Positions 24,928 through 33,806 of a DNA stretch of 64,000 nucleotides are shown here, piece after piece; the first letter of the stretch is position 1, and each line of letters opens with the position of its first letter. The notes beneath the pieces were generated by a model that did not search any database, was not told the origin of the DNA, and worked only from the letters and a program-made list of their open reading frames with translations. This stretch comes from Aldehydirespirator sp963667505 (GTDB taxonomy: Bacteria > Actinomycetota > Acidimicrobiia > Acidimicrobiales > Aldehydirespiratoraceae). The stretch lies in contig OY763490.2 in NCBI GenBank assembly GCA_963667505.2, positions 1,674,001 through 1,738,000 of the forward strand, in the 5' to 3' direction. Made by a program: the position numbers and the translations under genes.

Positions 24928-24963
24928 CGTTCTGAGTCTGGGGATTCATGTAATCGATTGTCA

Positions 24964-25032
24964 GTGCTTGGACGAAAACCGCGTTAGTGCTCGGACGAAA
25001 GCTGCATTAGCCACTGGACGAAAACTGCATTA
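24964..25032. repeat. Three tandem 23-bp repeats before an ATPase fragment
   Basis: Units at 24964-24986, 24987-25009 and 25010-25032 follow the pattern G-N2-CT-N-GGACGAAA-N-C-N-GC-N-TTA with no spacer. A partial match, TAGTGCACGGACGA, recurs near 25244-25257, where the ATPase homology ends. The array is 11 bp before ATG 25044, so it may be an operator or the end of a lost mobile segment. Confidence 0.75.
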
Positions 25033-25043
25033 GCACTCGAGGG

Positions 25044-25260
25044 ATGTCTCGGATGCTGCTGGCCTGCCATGCGCTCTCTGAAGTGCTGGAGGCCACCAGG
25101 GTGTCAAGGGTCACGTTGATCCATGGGCCTCGCCAGTCCGGCAAGACGACCCTCGCCCGAGAGGTGTGCCGCCGTTTGGGCGGGACGTTCGCGAGCCGCG
25201 ACGACGTTGCTACCCCTCGATGCCATCTGGACCCCCACCGCCTAGTGCACGGACGAGTTC
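25044..25260 (+). pseudogene. N-terminal fragment of a DUF4143-type AAA ATPase
   Basis: ATG 25044 opens MSRMLLACHALSEVLEATRV, SRVTLIHGPRQSGKTTLARE (Walker A GPRQSGKTT) and VCRRLGGTFASRDDVAT, the start of a DUF4143-type ATP-binding protein that is normally about 400 residues long. Homology stops near residue 55 and the frame continues into sequence antisense to an RCC1-repeat remnant. Walker B and the C-terminal domain are missing, so this is a remnant. It is a different family member from the fragment at 19554. Confidence 0.75.
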
Positions 25261-25323
25261 CAACTCAGCCAACCCGAGGCGGATCGCGGCGGGTGCCGGG
25301 GAGTGGCCGGGCCCCCTCTGCGG

Positions 25324-26055
25324 TCAGGCCGCCTCCGCGGCGGCGGCCGTGGTCACATGCCGCGCTTCACGAGCCCCTCCGGGCACCGCGAACGTCGCCC
25401 CCGCCGGCGGAGTTGCCCGGCCGTAGTCGTTGTTTCCCCAGCATTCGGCGCGCCCGTCGGCGGTGAGCGCGCACGAGTGGCCCCAGCCGGCAGCAACCGC
25501 GGCGAACCCCGTCCCCGCCGGCGGATCGGCCTGCCCGAAGCCGTTGTCGCCCCAGCATCTGATCCTGCCAGCGGCGGTGAGCGCGCACGAGTGGCCCCAG
25601 CCGGCAGCAACCGCGGCGAACCCCGTCCCCGCCGGCGGATCGGCCTGCCCGAAGCCGTTGTCGCCCCAGCATCTGATCCTGCCAGCGGCGGTGAGCGCGC
25701 ACGAGTGGCCCCAGCCGGCAGCAACCGCGGCGAACCCCGTCCCCGCCGGCGGATCGGCCTGCCCGAAGCCGTTGCTGCCCCAGCATCTGATCCTGCCAGC
25801 GGCGGTGAGCGCGCACGGGTGGTCCCACTGCGGGCGGTGACGGCGGTGTCGGCGCCCGCGGGGACTTCGTACCGGACGTTGACCCGGGTGTCGTCGCAAC
25901 GGCGACCGATTCACCCTGCCCGCCGCCTGACCCCCATCCAGGCGCCCCCGCCCGCAGCCCGCCACACCCGCCCAACGCGCACAACCCCAACATTCAACGC
26001 GACCGCGCACCGCCAGCAACCGCCGCACCACCACCTGCAACCCAGCCGCCCACAA
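25324..26055 (-). pseudogene. RCC1/BLIP-II-like repeat protein remnant
   Basis: The reverse strand encodes four RCC1-type repeats (HSCALTAAGRIRCWGDNGFG, then QADPPAGTGFAAVAAGWG), the last ending CWGNNDYGRATPPAGATF. The upstream 90 residues read as frame-scrambled repeat sequence (RGRVECWG recognisable), there is no signal peptide, and the 3' end is abrupt, so I read it as a remnant of a longer exported repeat protein. The intact relative in this window is at 58975-61929. It starts 10 bp after the GH3 stop on the same strand. Confidence 0.6.
25455..25830. repeat. 114-bp tandem repeats in the RCC1-like remnant
   Basis: Three nearly identical 114-bp units (38 residues each) with a diverged unit at the 5' coordinate end. 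The internal units differ by only a few bases, implying recent amplification in an otherwise decayed gene. Confidence 0.85.
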
Positions 26056-26064
26056 CTCAGTTGC

Positions 26065-28572
26065 TCAACACTCTCCTACGCGGAGGGGTTCGCCGGTGAG
26101 GGCGAGGGTCGCAGTGCCGCAGATTTGGCGTGACGAGCGGCCCGCGGCGATCCGGTAGTCGCCGGGGTCGACGTACCAGCCGGCGTCTTCGGCTGAAGCG
26201 AAGTCGGCGCCGCGGGCGTCGTAGCGGGCGAACGCCCTGGCGTACAGCGCCACCGAGACGGTGGCCTCCTCGCCGGGGTCGAGATGCACCTTGGCGAAGC
26301 CCTTGAGCTCACGGACCGGGCGCTGGACCTGCGGCGCTACGGGCTCTACGTAGACCTGGACCACCTCGGAGCCGCGGCGGGTGCCGGTGTTGGTCACGTC
26401 CACCTCCACGGACACGTCCTCGCCCGCGGCCACCGAGTCTCGGGCCAGCCTGGGCGGGCTCATCTCGAAGGTGGTGTAGGACAGCCCGAAGCCGAACGGC
26501 ACGGCCGGCTCGACGCCCAGCGCGTCGTGCCAGCGGTGGCCGACGAACATGCGCTCGCCGTAGTCGACCGTTCCGCCCTCGCCGGGGTAGTTGAGATAGG
26601 CGGCGAACTGCTCGGCCCGGGCCGGCACCGTCGTCGGCATCCGCCCGCCAGGGTCGGCGTCGCCCAGGATCACATCGGCGGTGGCCGGGGCGAACTCCAT
26701 GCCGCCGAAGCCGGTGTGCAGCACCGCAGCCGGCGCCTCCAGCCAGTCCAGCGAATGAGGCCCGACCGCGTTGACCACCACGACCGTGCGCGGGTTGGCC
26801 TCCGCCACCCGGCGGATCAACTCGGGCTGGCCACCGGGAAGCTCCCAGGCGTCGCGGTCGCGGCCCTCGGTCTCCCACTCGTGGTCGGTGCCGACCACCA
26901 CCACCGCCGCGTCGCAGGCCGCGGCGGCCTCCACGGCCGCGCCGAGCAGGTCTTCGGGCTCGGGGGGCCGCAGACCGAGGCAGAACCCCGACAGCAGCAC
27001 GGAGTCGCGGTTCTCGTACTCCACCGCGATCTCCGCTGCTTCGCCCGCGACGAGGTCCACCGATGCGGGGATTTCTGCCGACATCATCCCGAGGTAGGCC
27101 CCGCCGCCAGGGAACAGGCCCTCGGTGGCGTCGAGCACGACCTCGCCGTCGATCAGCACCCGGGCCCGCCCGGCCTGCATCAGCCTCAACTCGTGGCGGC
27201 CCGTCACTGAAGGCGCCAGTGTCGCGGTCATCCGCAGCGAGTACTCGGCGGCGTCGACGCCGGAATGCAGCGCGCCCACGGAGACCACTTCGAAACTGCT
27301 CATCGCACTGACGGCGGACGGCTCGCCCCGGCAGCCGTGGCCGTCGAAGTACGACACGACCGCCTCGCCTGCGATGTCGGGCGGACCGAGAGGCGCGGTG
27401 TAGCGGCGGTTGTCGCAGCCGGGCTCGTGGCGCAGCGCGGCCTTGCCCGCGAGCCGGGCCTCCAGGGTTGCCAGCAACGTGGCACGCACGTAGGGGTTGA
27501 CATGCGCGGAGCCGCCGCCCATGAGGCAGGGCCGGTCGGCGTTGGGACCGATGACCGCCAGCGACCGGACGCTCGACAGGTCCAACGGCAGCACACCGTC
27601 GTTGCGCAGCAGCACGGTGCCGGCCGCGGCGGCGCGGCGCAGCAGGGCGCGGTCCTCGGGGCGGTCCAGCTCGGACTCGTCGGCCAAGCTCATCGGAGTG
27701 CTCGGACCGTCGAGCGCGCCGGTGCGCTCCCGCACGCGCAGCATGTCAGCGGCGATGCGGTCCAAGGACGCCTCATCGACTTCGCCGGCGTTGACCGCCT
27801 CGGCCAGGGGAGCGCCGTAGAAGAGCGGCGGGCCGGGCATCTCCAAGCTCATGCCAGCACGGACCGAGCCGACGGTGGAGTGGGTGGCGAGCCAGTCCGA
27901 CACTACGAACCCGTCGAAGCCCCACTCGTCCCGCAGCACCGTGCCGAGCAGCCACTCATGCTCGCAGCAGTAGGTGCCGTTGAGGCGGTTGTAGGCCGCC
28001 ATCACGCCCCAAGCGCCGCCATCGACCACGGCCATCTCGAAAGGCAGCAGCACGGTCTCGCGCAGGGTCCGCTCGTCGGCACGGACATCGATGGTGTGGC
28101 GCTCATGCTCGGAGTCGTTGGCCACGAGATGCTTCACCGTCGTGGCGACGCCCCGCGACTGGACGCCCCTCACGAACGCGGCGGCCAGGCGGCCCGACAG
28201 CAGCGGATCCTCGGAGTAGCACTCGAAGTTGCGGCCGCCGAACGGCGAGCGGTGCAGGTTGACGGTGGGCGCGAGCAGCACATGGACGCCCTTGGCCACC
28301 GCCTCGTCGCCGGCCAGCGCGCCCAGTTCCTTCAGCAAGTCGGGATCCCAGGTGGCGCCGAGCGAGGCGCTGCAGGGCAGGCAGGCCGTCGGCGTGCTCG
28401 CGCCCAGCAAGCCGTCGCCGCGGACGCCGGCCGGACCGTCGCTGAGCTTCAGGGCTCCGATGCCCAGCCGCTCGACTCCCCCCGAGGCCCACACTTTGGT
28501 TCCCGCGACGAGACTTGCCTTCTCCTCGACGGTCAGCGCCGCCAGCAGTTCCCGCCGCCGATCACCGGTCAC
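26065..28572 (-). CDS. Glycoside hydrolase family 3 beta-glucosidase with PA14-like insert
   Basis: An 835-residue GH3 enzyme hydrolysing beta-linked glycosides. The N-terminal TIM-barrel has KLSDGPAGVRGDGLLG, CLPCSASLGATWDPDL, SPFGGRNFECYSEDPLLSGR and KHLVANDSEHERHTID. The catalytic nucleophile is the Asp of FVVSDWLATHS (~224). The alpha/beta sandwich starts with LLRNDGVLPLD (~310). Residues ~405-545 form a PA14-like insertion (RHELRLMQAGRARVLIDGEV), as in KdgA-type beta-glucosidases, and a C-terminal fibronectin-III-like domain follows GFGLSYTTFE. No signal peptide is seen, so it is probably intracellular. GTG 28572 is the start used; it is divergent from a second GH3 gene. Confidence 0.93.
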   Translation of the reverse strand: MTGDRRRELLAALTVEEKASLVAGTKVWASGGVERLGIGALKLSDGPAGVRGDGLLGASTPTACLPCSASLGATWDPDLLKELGALAGDEAVAKGVHVLLAPTVNLHRSPFGGRNFECYSEDPLLSGRLAAAFVRGVQSRGVATTVKHLVANDSEHERHTIDVRADERTLRETVLLPFEMAVVDGGAWGVMAAYNRLNGTYCCEHEWLLGTVLRDEWGFDGFVVSDWLATHSTVGSVRAGMSLEMPGPPLFYGAPLAEAVNAGEVDEASLDRIAADMLRVRERTGALDGPSTPMSLADESELDRPEDRALLRRAAAAGTVLLRNDGVLPLDLSSVRSLAVIGPNADRPCLMGGGSAHVNPYVRATLLATLEARLAGKAALRHEPGCDNRRYTAPLGPPDIAGEAVVSYFDGHGCRGEPSAVSAMSSFEVVSVGALHSGVDAAEYSLRMTATLAPSVTGRHELRLMQAGRARVLIDGEVVLDATEGLFPGGGAYLGMMSAEIPASVDLVAGEAAEIAVEYENRDSVLLSGFCLGLRPPEPEDLLGAAVEAAAACDAAVVVVGTDHEWETEGRDRDAWELPGGQPELIRRVAEANPRTVVVVNAVGPHSLDWLEAPAAVLHTGFGGMEFAPATADVILGDADPGGRMPTTVPARAEQFAAYLNYPGEGGTVDYGERMFVGHRWHDALGVEPAVPFGFGLSYTTFEMSPPRLARDSVAAGEDVSVEVDVTNTGTRRGSEVVQVYVEPVAPQVQRPVRELKGFAKVHLDPGEEATVSVALYARAFARYDARGADFASAEDAGWYVDPGDYRIAAGRSSRQICGTATLALTGEPLRVGEC

Positions 28573-28747
28573 TTTGCAACCGCCCGGCGTCGTACGCCGC
28601 CATGGTGAGCATCGCCTCAGCCTCGCTCCTGTTGAGTCTCAGATTGCCAGCGGTAAGTGTGCCACAGGTAGGCGACGGGGCTGCGGTGCTGGCCGACCAC
28701 GCGCCTCCGGTGCAGTCAAAGTGGCCTTCGACCAGCGCTAGCCCGGC

Positions 28748-28797
28748 GGAACTGGCAGCCAGCAACGCCCAAAACGGCACCGACCGCTGCCAATTCC
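28748..28797. repeat. Nested-palindrome element, copy 2
   Basis: Outer arms GGAACTGGCAGC and GCTGCCAATTCC with a short imperfect inner stem (GCC...GGC). It lies between the two divergent GH3 genes, about 20 bp from the -10 hexamer of the rightward gene. Confidence 0.85.
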
Positions 28798-28817
28798 GTG
28801 AAGGGGCGGGGGGTGCG

Positions 28818-28823
28818 TAGCCT
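28818..28823 (+). promoter_or_regulatory. -10-like hexamer of the rightward GH3 gene
   Basis: TAGCCT ends 6 nt before ATG 28830, the leaderless spacing used elsewhere in the window. Confidence 0.45.
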
Positions 28824-28829
28824 CTCGGC

Positions 28830-30977
28830 ATGACTGCCTTCGACGACGCGGCCGGGCGGGTGGCTCAGGGGGCGGACCCCCGGACGCACGCCGACGGGCT
28901 GGTCGCTCAGATGACCACAGAGGAGAAGCTGGGCTGCCTCGACGGCGACATCCCGTTCTGGCCGGGGATCGCCGACATGGTCGGCGGCGGCTACCACGCC
29001 CATGGATGGCCCGCCGCCCGAGTGGAGCGGCTGGGCATCCCCGGGCTGAACTTCGCGGACGGACCGCGGGGATGCGTGATCGGTCCGGCCACCACGTTCC
29101 CGGTGTCGATGGCCCGGGGAGCGTCCTTCGACCCGGCCCTGGAGGAGCGCATCGGCGAGGCTGTCGGCGCCGAGCTTCGGGCCTCGGGCGCCACCTTCAC
29201 CGGCGCGGTGTGCATGAACCTGCTGCGCCACCCCGCCTGGGGCCGGGCCCAGGAGACCTACGGCGAGGACCCCTGCCACGTCGGCGAGATGGCCGCCGCG
29301 CTCACCCGGGGCCTGCAGCGCCACGTGATGGCCTGCATGAAGCATTTCGCCTGCAACTCCATGGAGAACGCCCGCTTCAAGGTGGACGTGGCCGCTGACG
29401 AGCGGGCGTTGCACGAGGTGTACCTGCCGCACTTCAGGCGAGTGGCCTCCGAGGGCGTGGCCGCGGTGATGAGCGCGTACAACTCGCTGAACGGCCACTG
29501 GTGCGGCGACAGCCAGCCGCTGCTCACCGAGATCCTACGCGACGACTGGGGCTGGGACGGCCTAGTCGTCACCGACTTCATCATGGGACTGCGCGACCCG
29601 GTGGCGTCCGTGCAGGCCGGCTGCAACATCGAGATGCCCTTCCGCCAGCAGCGGGCCCTGGCCTTGCCCGAGGCGGTGGCCTCCGGCGAGTTGGCCGTTG
29701 CCGACGTGGACGCTCGCGTGGCCGAGATCCTCGCCACATTGCTGCGTTTCCAGCAGGTGTTCCAGACCAGCCCCGACCGCTCGGTCATCGGCTGCGCCGA
29801 GCACCGGGCGCTCTCACGCCATGCCGCGGTGGAGTCCATGGTGCTGCTCCGCAACGACGGCTTCCTGCCCGTCGATCCGGCCGGGCTGTCGAAGGTGGCG
29901 GTGCTCGGCCCCCTGGCCGCGGTCCCGAACCTGGGCGACGGCGGGTCCAGCAACGTGCTGCACACGCCGAACCCGGTGACGCTGCTAGCGGGAATCGGGG
30001 CGGCTTTGGGGGCCGAGGCCGCCGAACCCGGCGATGGCGGTCACGCCGTCACGGTCATGCACAGTGACCGGGACGCGTCGGCCGCGGCGGACGCCGACTT
30101 GGCGGTGGTGGTGGTCGGATATACCCGACACGACGAGGGCGAGTACATGGGCGACGGCGGCGAAGTGTTCCTGGAACTGGCCCCTCCGATGGACCATCCC
30201 GAACTCGGATTCAGCGATCCGGCCCAGATGGAGGCACTGGCCGCGGGCTTCGACAGCGGCGACGGCGGCGCCGTGGCCGGCACGTCCCAGGGCGGCGACC
30301 GGGCCTCGCTGCGGTTGCACCCCGACGACGAGCAGCTCATCGCCGACGCGGCCGGAGTCTGCGACCGGGTGGTGGTGGCGGTCATGGCCGGCAGCGCGGT
30401 GGTGATGCCGTGGCTCGACACCGCGAACGCCGCGCTGATGGTCTGGTATCCGGGATCGGAGGGAGGCCACGCCCTGGCCGACGTGCTACTCGGCCGGGCC
30501 GAGCCCGCAGGCCGCCTGCCTTTCGCCATTCCCCACCACGAATCCGACCTGGTCGACTTCGACCGCGACGCCGACACCGCGGTCTACGGCCTGCTCCACG
30601 GCCAGTGGTACCTGGACGCCAACACCGCCGCCGCCCACCTGCCCTTCGGCCACGGTCTCGGCTACACCACTTTCGAGTTCGGCGAGGCCCGCCTCGACGG
30701 CGACCAAGTGACTGTCGCCGTCACCAACACCGGCACGAGGCCCGGCGCCACCGTCGTGCAGGTCTACGGCAGCGTCCCCGGATCCGCCCATCGGCGTCCG
30801 CCCAAACGCCTGGTCGGCTTCACCAAGGTGCGCCTCGACGCGGGCGACAGCACCGAGACAGCCATCGCCGTCAACCGGTCGCTGCTCGACCTGCGAATCG
30901 ACGGCGCCTGGGTGCGCGAGGACAGGCCGACCAAGTACTCGGTAGGCCTCGACGCCGCCTCCGCCCGCCCACTCTGA
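28830..30977 (+). CDS. Glycoside hydrolase family 3 protein
   Basis: A 715-residue GH3 enzyme. Recognisable blocks are LNFADGPRGCVIG, ATTFPVSMARGASFDPALEE, MNLLRHPAWGRAQETYGEDP, CMKHFACNSMENARFKVD and the nucleophile Asp in LVVTDFIMGLRDP (~248). The C-terminal domain has SMVLLRNDGFLPVD (~335), DLAVVVVGYTRHDEGEY, WYPGSEGGHALADVLLGRAE and a fibronectin-III-like end (HGLGYTTFEFGEARLDGDQV). It is shorter than the divergent GH3 because the PA14-like insert is absent. No signal peptide. Together the pair would process imported oligosaccharides or glycosides; substrate specificity cannot be assigned. Confidence 0.92.
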   Translation: MTAFDDAAGRVAQGADPRTHADGLVAQMTTEEKLGCLDGDIPFWPGIADMVGGGYHAHGWPAARVERLGIPGLNFADGPRGCVIGPATTFPVSMARGASFDPALEERIGEAVGAELRASGATFTGAVCMNLLRHPAWGRAQETYGEDPCHVGEMAAALTRGLQRHVMACMKHFACNSMENARFKVDVAADERALHEVYLPHFRRVASEGVAAVMSAYNSLNGHWCGDSQPLLTEILRDDWGWDGLVVTDFIMGLRDPVASVQAGCNIEMPFRQQRALALPEAVASGELAVADVDARVAEILATLLRFQQVFQTSPDRSVIGCAEHRALSRHAAVESMVLLRNDGFLPVDPAGLSKVAVLGPLAAVPNLGDGGSSNVLHTPNPVTLLAGIGAALGAEAAEPGDGGHAVTVMHSDRDASAAADADLAVVVVGYTRHDEGEYMGDGGEVFLELAPPMDHPELGFSDPAQMEALAAGFDSGDGGAVAGTSQGGDRASLRLHPDDEQLIADAAGVCDRVVVAVMAGSAVVMPWLDTANAALMVWYPGSEGGHALADVLLGRAEPAGRLPFAIPHHESDLVDFDRDADTAVYGLLHGQWYLDANTAAAHLPFGHGLGYTTFEFGEARLDGDQVTVAVTNTGTRPGATVVQVYGSVPGSAHRRPPKRLVGFTKVRLDAGDSTETAIAVNRSLLDLRIDGAWVREDRPTKYSVGLDAASARPL

Positions 30978-31014
30978 GCCGCGCGCACGAATAACTGCTG
31001 CCTTCACCGGCCAC

Positions 31015-32295
31015 TCAGGCGCAGAGGTCGATGGCCGTCGCGGCGTAGACCTTGGCCGCGGCGACCAGGTCGTCGAGCTCGAAGTGGCCGGTGCCCTGCA
31101 CCGCGGCCGAGCCCCGGGGCGGGCCGAAGGTCAGCGACGGGATCCCGACGGCGTTGAAGATGTTGGTGTCGCGCCACATGGACGTGTGAGCCACCTGAGG
31201 AGGCGGCGTCGACCCGCCGACCATCTCGCCGTAGGCCCGCTCCACCGCGTCGCTGAGCGGCTCGACGCCGGTGCCGACCCGGCCGGCCTTGGCCATGTAG
31301 CACTCCACCTCGGCGGCCGGGTCCACTGAGCGGGCCACCGCCCGCACCTCGGCCACCACGGCATCCTGGTCGGCGCCCGGCAGGGTGCGGACGTCCATGT
31401 ACAGCTTGCAAACCGGCGACGAACGGTTGGGCCGGTACGGCACGCCGCCGCGGATGGCGCCCACCTGGGCTTTGGGCCGGACCTCGCCCAGCTCCGACAC
31501 GTAGGAGTTGCGCTCCTCGTAGTCGATGCCCCAAGCCTCCAGCGCAGTGGCCACCGCCGCGCCCTTGACGATGGCGTTGGGATGGTCGGGCAGGTCGGGC
31601 TCACGGATCAGCCGGGGCGTGTACATGTTGCGGCCCCGCAGCGTGATCTTGAGGTAGACCGCGCCGCACTCGATCCACGACTTCGACCAGGCCGTGGTCT
31701 CGGCCACCAGCGCGTAGTCGGCCCGCACCCCGTGGTCGACCAGGTGGCGGGTGCCGAAGCCCTTCCCCTCGTAGCCGAGGCCCTGGTACTCGTCCACCGG
31801 GGCCATGCCGGTCTCGCCGACCACCGACGTGAGGATCACGTCGCCGCCGAGCCGGGCCCCGGCGCCCTGCAACGCTTTGGCCATCACCATGAACACCGAC
31901 ATGCAGCCCCGGTCGTTGAGCACGGTGTGGCCGAAGATGCGGTCGCCCTCGCGCCAGGCGCCGACCAGGTTGGGGTCGCTGGACTCCATGAGGTTGGCAT
32001 GGTCGGGGCCGCTGATCTCGGTGTCGAGGTGGGCGTTGAAGATCAGGCTGGACGCCCCCGGCCGAGACCCCGGCAGCACGGCCACCACGTTGGAGCGGTC
32101 GGGGAGGATCTGCTGCTGGCGCGCCTCGATGCCATGGCGCTCGTACCAGGCGCTCACTGCGTCGGCGACCGGCTGCTCGTGGCCGCACGGCGCATAGGTG
32201 TTGCCCAGCTCCAGGCAGGTCTCGGCCAGCAGCTCCCGGTCAGCCTCGATGAGGTCGAAGACCTTGGCTCGGAAGTCGGTCTCGGGCTCGGTCAT
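31015..32295 (-). CDS. M20-family metallopeptidase/deacylase
   Basis: A 426-residue dinuclear-zinc hydrolase of the ArgE/DapE/CPG2 family. Metal-site motifs are visible: LIFNAHLDTE (~85), HTVLNDRGCMSVFMVMAK (~120) and SVVGETGMAP (~150), with a dimerisation domain and a C-terminal histidine in GTGHFELDDLVAAAK. Relatives remove acyl groups from amino acids or cleave dipeptides. ATG 32295 was chosen because GGGGAG lies 5-6 nt upstream and the longer reading runs back through two nested palindromes. It shares direction with the enamidase-like, LLM and ABC transporter genes, so it may act on an imported amide, but it is separated from them by the palindrome pair. Confidence 0.88.
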   Translation of the reverse strand: MTEPETDFRAKVFDLIEADRELLAETCLELGNTYAPCGHEQPVADAVSAWYERHGIEARQQQILPDRSNVVAVLPGSRPGASSLIFNAHLDTEISGPDHANLMESSDPNLVGAWREGDRIFGHTVLNDRGCMSVFMVMAKALQGAGARLGGDVILTSVVGETGMAPVDEYQGLGYEGKGFGTRHLVDHGVRADYALVAETTAWSKSWIECGAVYLKITLRGRNMYTPRLIREPDLPDHPNAIVKGAAVATALEAWGIDYEERNSYVSELGEVRPKAQVGAIRGGVPYRPNRSSPVCKLYMDVRTLPGADQDAVVAEVRAVARSVDPAAEVECYMAKAGRVGTGVEPLSDAVERAYGEMVGGSTPPPQVAHTSMWRDTNIFNAVGIPSLTFGPPRGSAAVQGTGHFELDDLVAAAKVYAATAIDLCA

Positions 32296-32384
32296 GGCTG
32301 CTCCCCGGTGTTCACAGGATTCTCGCTGGACTGTGCAGCCCGCCGACGGGCCGCGACAACACGGAAACGCCAGAGGCCTATTCG

Positions 32385-32433
32385 CGAACTGGCAGCGTCT
32401 TGGCCCCAGCGGGCGCAAAATGCTGCCAATTCC
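32385..32433. repeat. Nested-palindrome element, copy 3
   Basis: Outer arms GAACTGGCAGC and GCTGCCAATTCC, with inner GCCC-CAGC-GGGC. The first of a tandem pair 71 bp apart between the enamidase-like and M20 genes. Confidence 0.85.
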
Positions 32434-32455
32434 CCGCCGGGGCCGGGCCGTCTCG

Positions 32456-32504
32456 CGAATTGGCAGCGTCTTGCCCCTGTAGGGCGCAAAATGCTGCCAA
32501 TTCC
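32456..32504. repeat. Nested-palindrome element, copy 4
   Basis: Outer arms GAATTGGCAGC and GCTGCCAATTC are fully complementary; inner stem GCCC-CTGTA-GGGC. It shares the core GGCGCAAAATGCTGCC with copy 3, so the pair probably arose by local duplication. Confidence 0.88.
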
Positions 32505-32528
32505 GTGGCTCAGCCTGGGTTGCCGTCG

Positions 32529-32614
32529 CTAGCTGTCGATGTCGGCCACCCTCACCCGCCTTAGCGGGGACAACGTCCTGGGTTGTCACAGCTAGTCATC
32601 GATGTCGGCCACCC
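32529..32614 (-). repeat. Duplicated 3' end of the enamidase-like gene
   Basis: The last codons of the gene (VADID-D-stop, 32592-32614) are repeated 63 bp downstream as VADID-S-stop (32529-32551). The spacing is a multiple of three. It parallels the gene-end duplications at 788-877 and 49811-49883. Confidence 0.8.
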
Positions 32615-33755
32615 GGCGGGCCCGCAGAGTGCACAGCGAGCCCTGCACCCGCACGACCCCGTCGGTGATGACCACGGCCACTCCGGGGAACTCCCCGGCG
32701 GCGATGGCCTCGACCGCGGTGTCGTGCACTGAGCCCAACGAGGCGTCCATCACCACCAGGTCAGCCACCGCGCCCAGCCCTATCACGTTGCCGTCCGAGC
32801 CGAAGGCCCGGGCGCCCTGTCCCGACGCGATCGCCCATGCCGTCTCGGGCGCCACGCCTCCCAGCGAGCAGATGTCGCCGATGGTCTTGAGGATGCCAAG
32901 CGAGGTGACGCCGTAGCCGGTGGGCGTGTCCGTGCCGATCAGCAGGCGGTGAAGCTCGCCGCGCTCGGCGAGGCCCTCCACGACCCGCAGCATCGGCTTG
33001 GTGCCGCCGGCCTGGACCACCTCTACGAACGGCGGCCCGTCGGCGCCGCAGAGCATGTCGATGTCGTCGTCGGACATTGACGCGAACGTGTTGGCGTGCG
33101 AAGCGATGGACGGGCCTGCGACCATCACGTCGTCGGCCGAGAAGTAGGGGTGCTCGTCGCCGCCGGGGCCCCGGTCCGACGTGCAGCCGCAGTGCATGTG
33201 CACGGTCATTCCCAGCCCGCGCGCATGGGCCGACAATTCCCCGGCCCGCACCGGGTCCTTGAGCGAGCCCACCCCTATCTCGCCGATGATCCGCATTCCC
33301 GCTTCGTGGGCCCGGTCGATGTGGGCGAAGTCGGTGTCCTTCTCCAGCAGCATCGCCCCGCCGTGGACTTTGATGCCGGCGGGCCGGTGGCGCTCGAACG
33401 AGTGGAACGCCCCGAGGGCGATGCCCAGCGCCGACTCCGCCCCCGACCGGCCCGGCGAGTGGACCTCCCCGGCCGATATCGCCCGGGTGACCGCCCCGTG
33501 CACCATGCGCGCGAGGTACCCGACCGACTGCTGCTTGGGCGCGTAGTCGCCTTGTGTGGGGTGCATGTGGGTGTCGACCAGCCCCGGGGCGACCGTCATT
33601 CCCTTGCAGTCGATGACCGTGTCCGCGGTCGTGGCCGCAGCGGCGTCGAACGACGCGATGAGGCCGTCCTCGACGACGATCGTGTCCGCTTCGAGGGTCG
33701 GCTCGTCGAGCACGCCGGTGAGCACTTGGCCGATGTTGTGCAGTACGAGTTGCAT
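32592..33755 (-). CDS. Enamidase-like amidohydrolase
   Basis: A 387-residue amidohydrolase strongly resembling enamidase of anaerobic nicotinate fermentation, which opens 6-oxo-1,4,5,6-tetrahydronicotinate to 2-formylglutarate. Matching blocks recalled from that family are LEADTIVVEDGLIASFD, GLVDTHMHPTQGDYAPKQ (metal-binding HxH), RPAGIKVHGGAMLLEK, IGEIGVGSLKDPVRAG, MTVHMHCGCTSDRGP, LLIGTDTPTGYGVTSLGILK and the C-terminal GSVHDTAVEAIAAGEFPG. The substrate in this organism is unproven; another cyclic enamide or lactam is possible. GGAGG precedes ATG 33755 by about 8 nt. An LLM oxidoreductase and an ABC importer lie upstream on the same strand. Confidence 0.82.
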   Translation of the reverse strand: MQLVLHNIGQVLTGVLDEPTLEADTIVVEDGLIASFDAAAATTADTVIDCKGMTVAPGLVDTHMHPTQGDYAPKQQSVGYLARMVHGAVTRAISAGEVHSPGRSGAESALGIALGAFHSFERHRPAGIKVHGGAMLLEKDTDFAHIDRAHEAGMRIIGEIGVGSLKDPVRAGELSAHARGLGMTVHMHCGCTSDRGPGGDEHPYFSADDVMVAGPSIASHANTFASMSDDDIDMLCGADGPPFVEVVQAGGTKPMLRVVEGLAERGELHRLLIGTDTPTGYGVTSLGILKTIGDICSLGGVAPETAWAIASGQGARAFGSDGNVIGLGAVADLVVMDASLGSVHDTAVEAIAAGEFPGVAVVITDGVVRVQGSLCTLRARRVADIDD

Positions 33756-33806
33756 TCAGTGACCTCCGGGGTCGTGGTGCCTCAGCGGCGCCGAACGTCG
33801 GTGGCC

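Noticed and set aside
28500..28829. Small frames between the divergent GH3 genes
   Set aside because: No ribosome site or homology; the interval is better explained by promoters plus a palindrome element.
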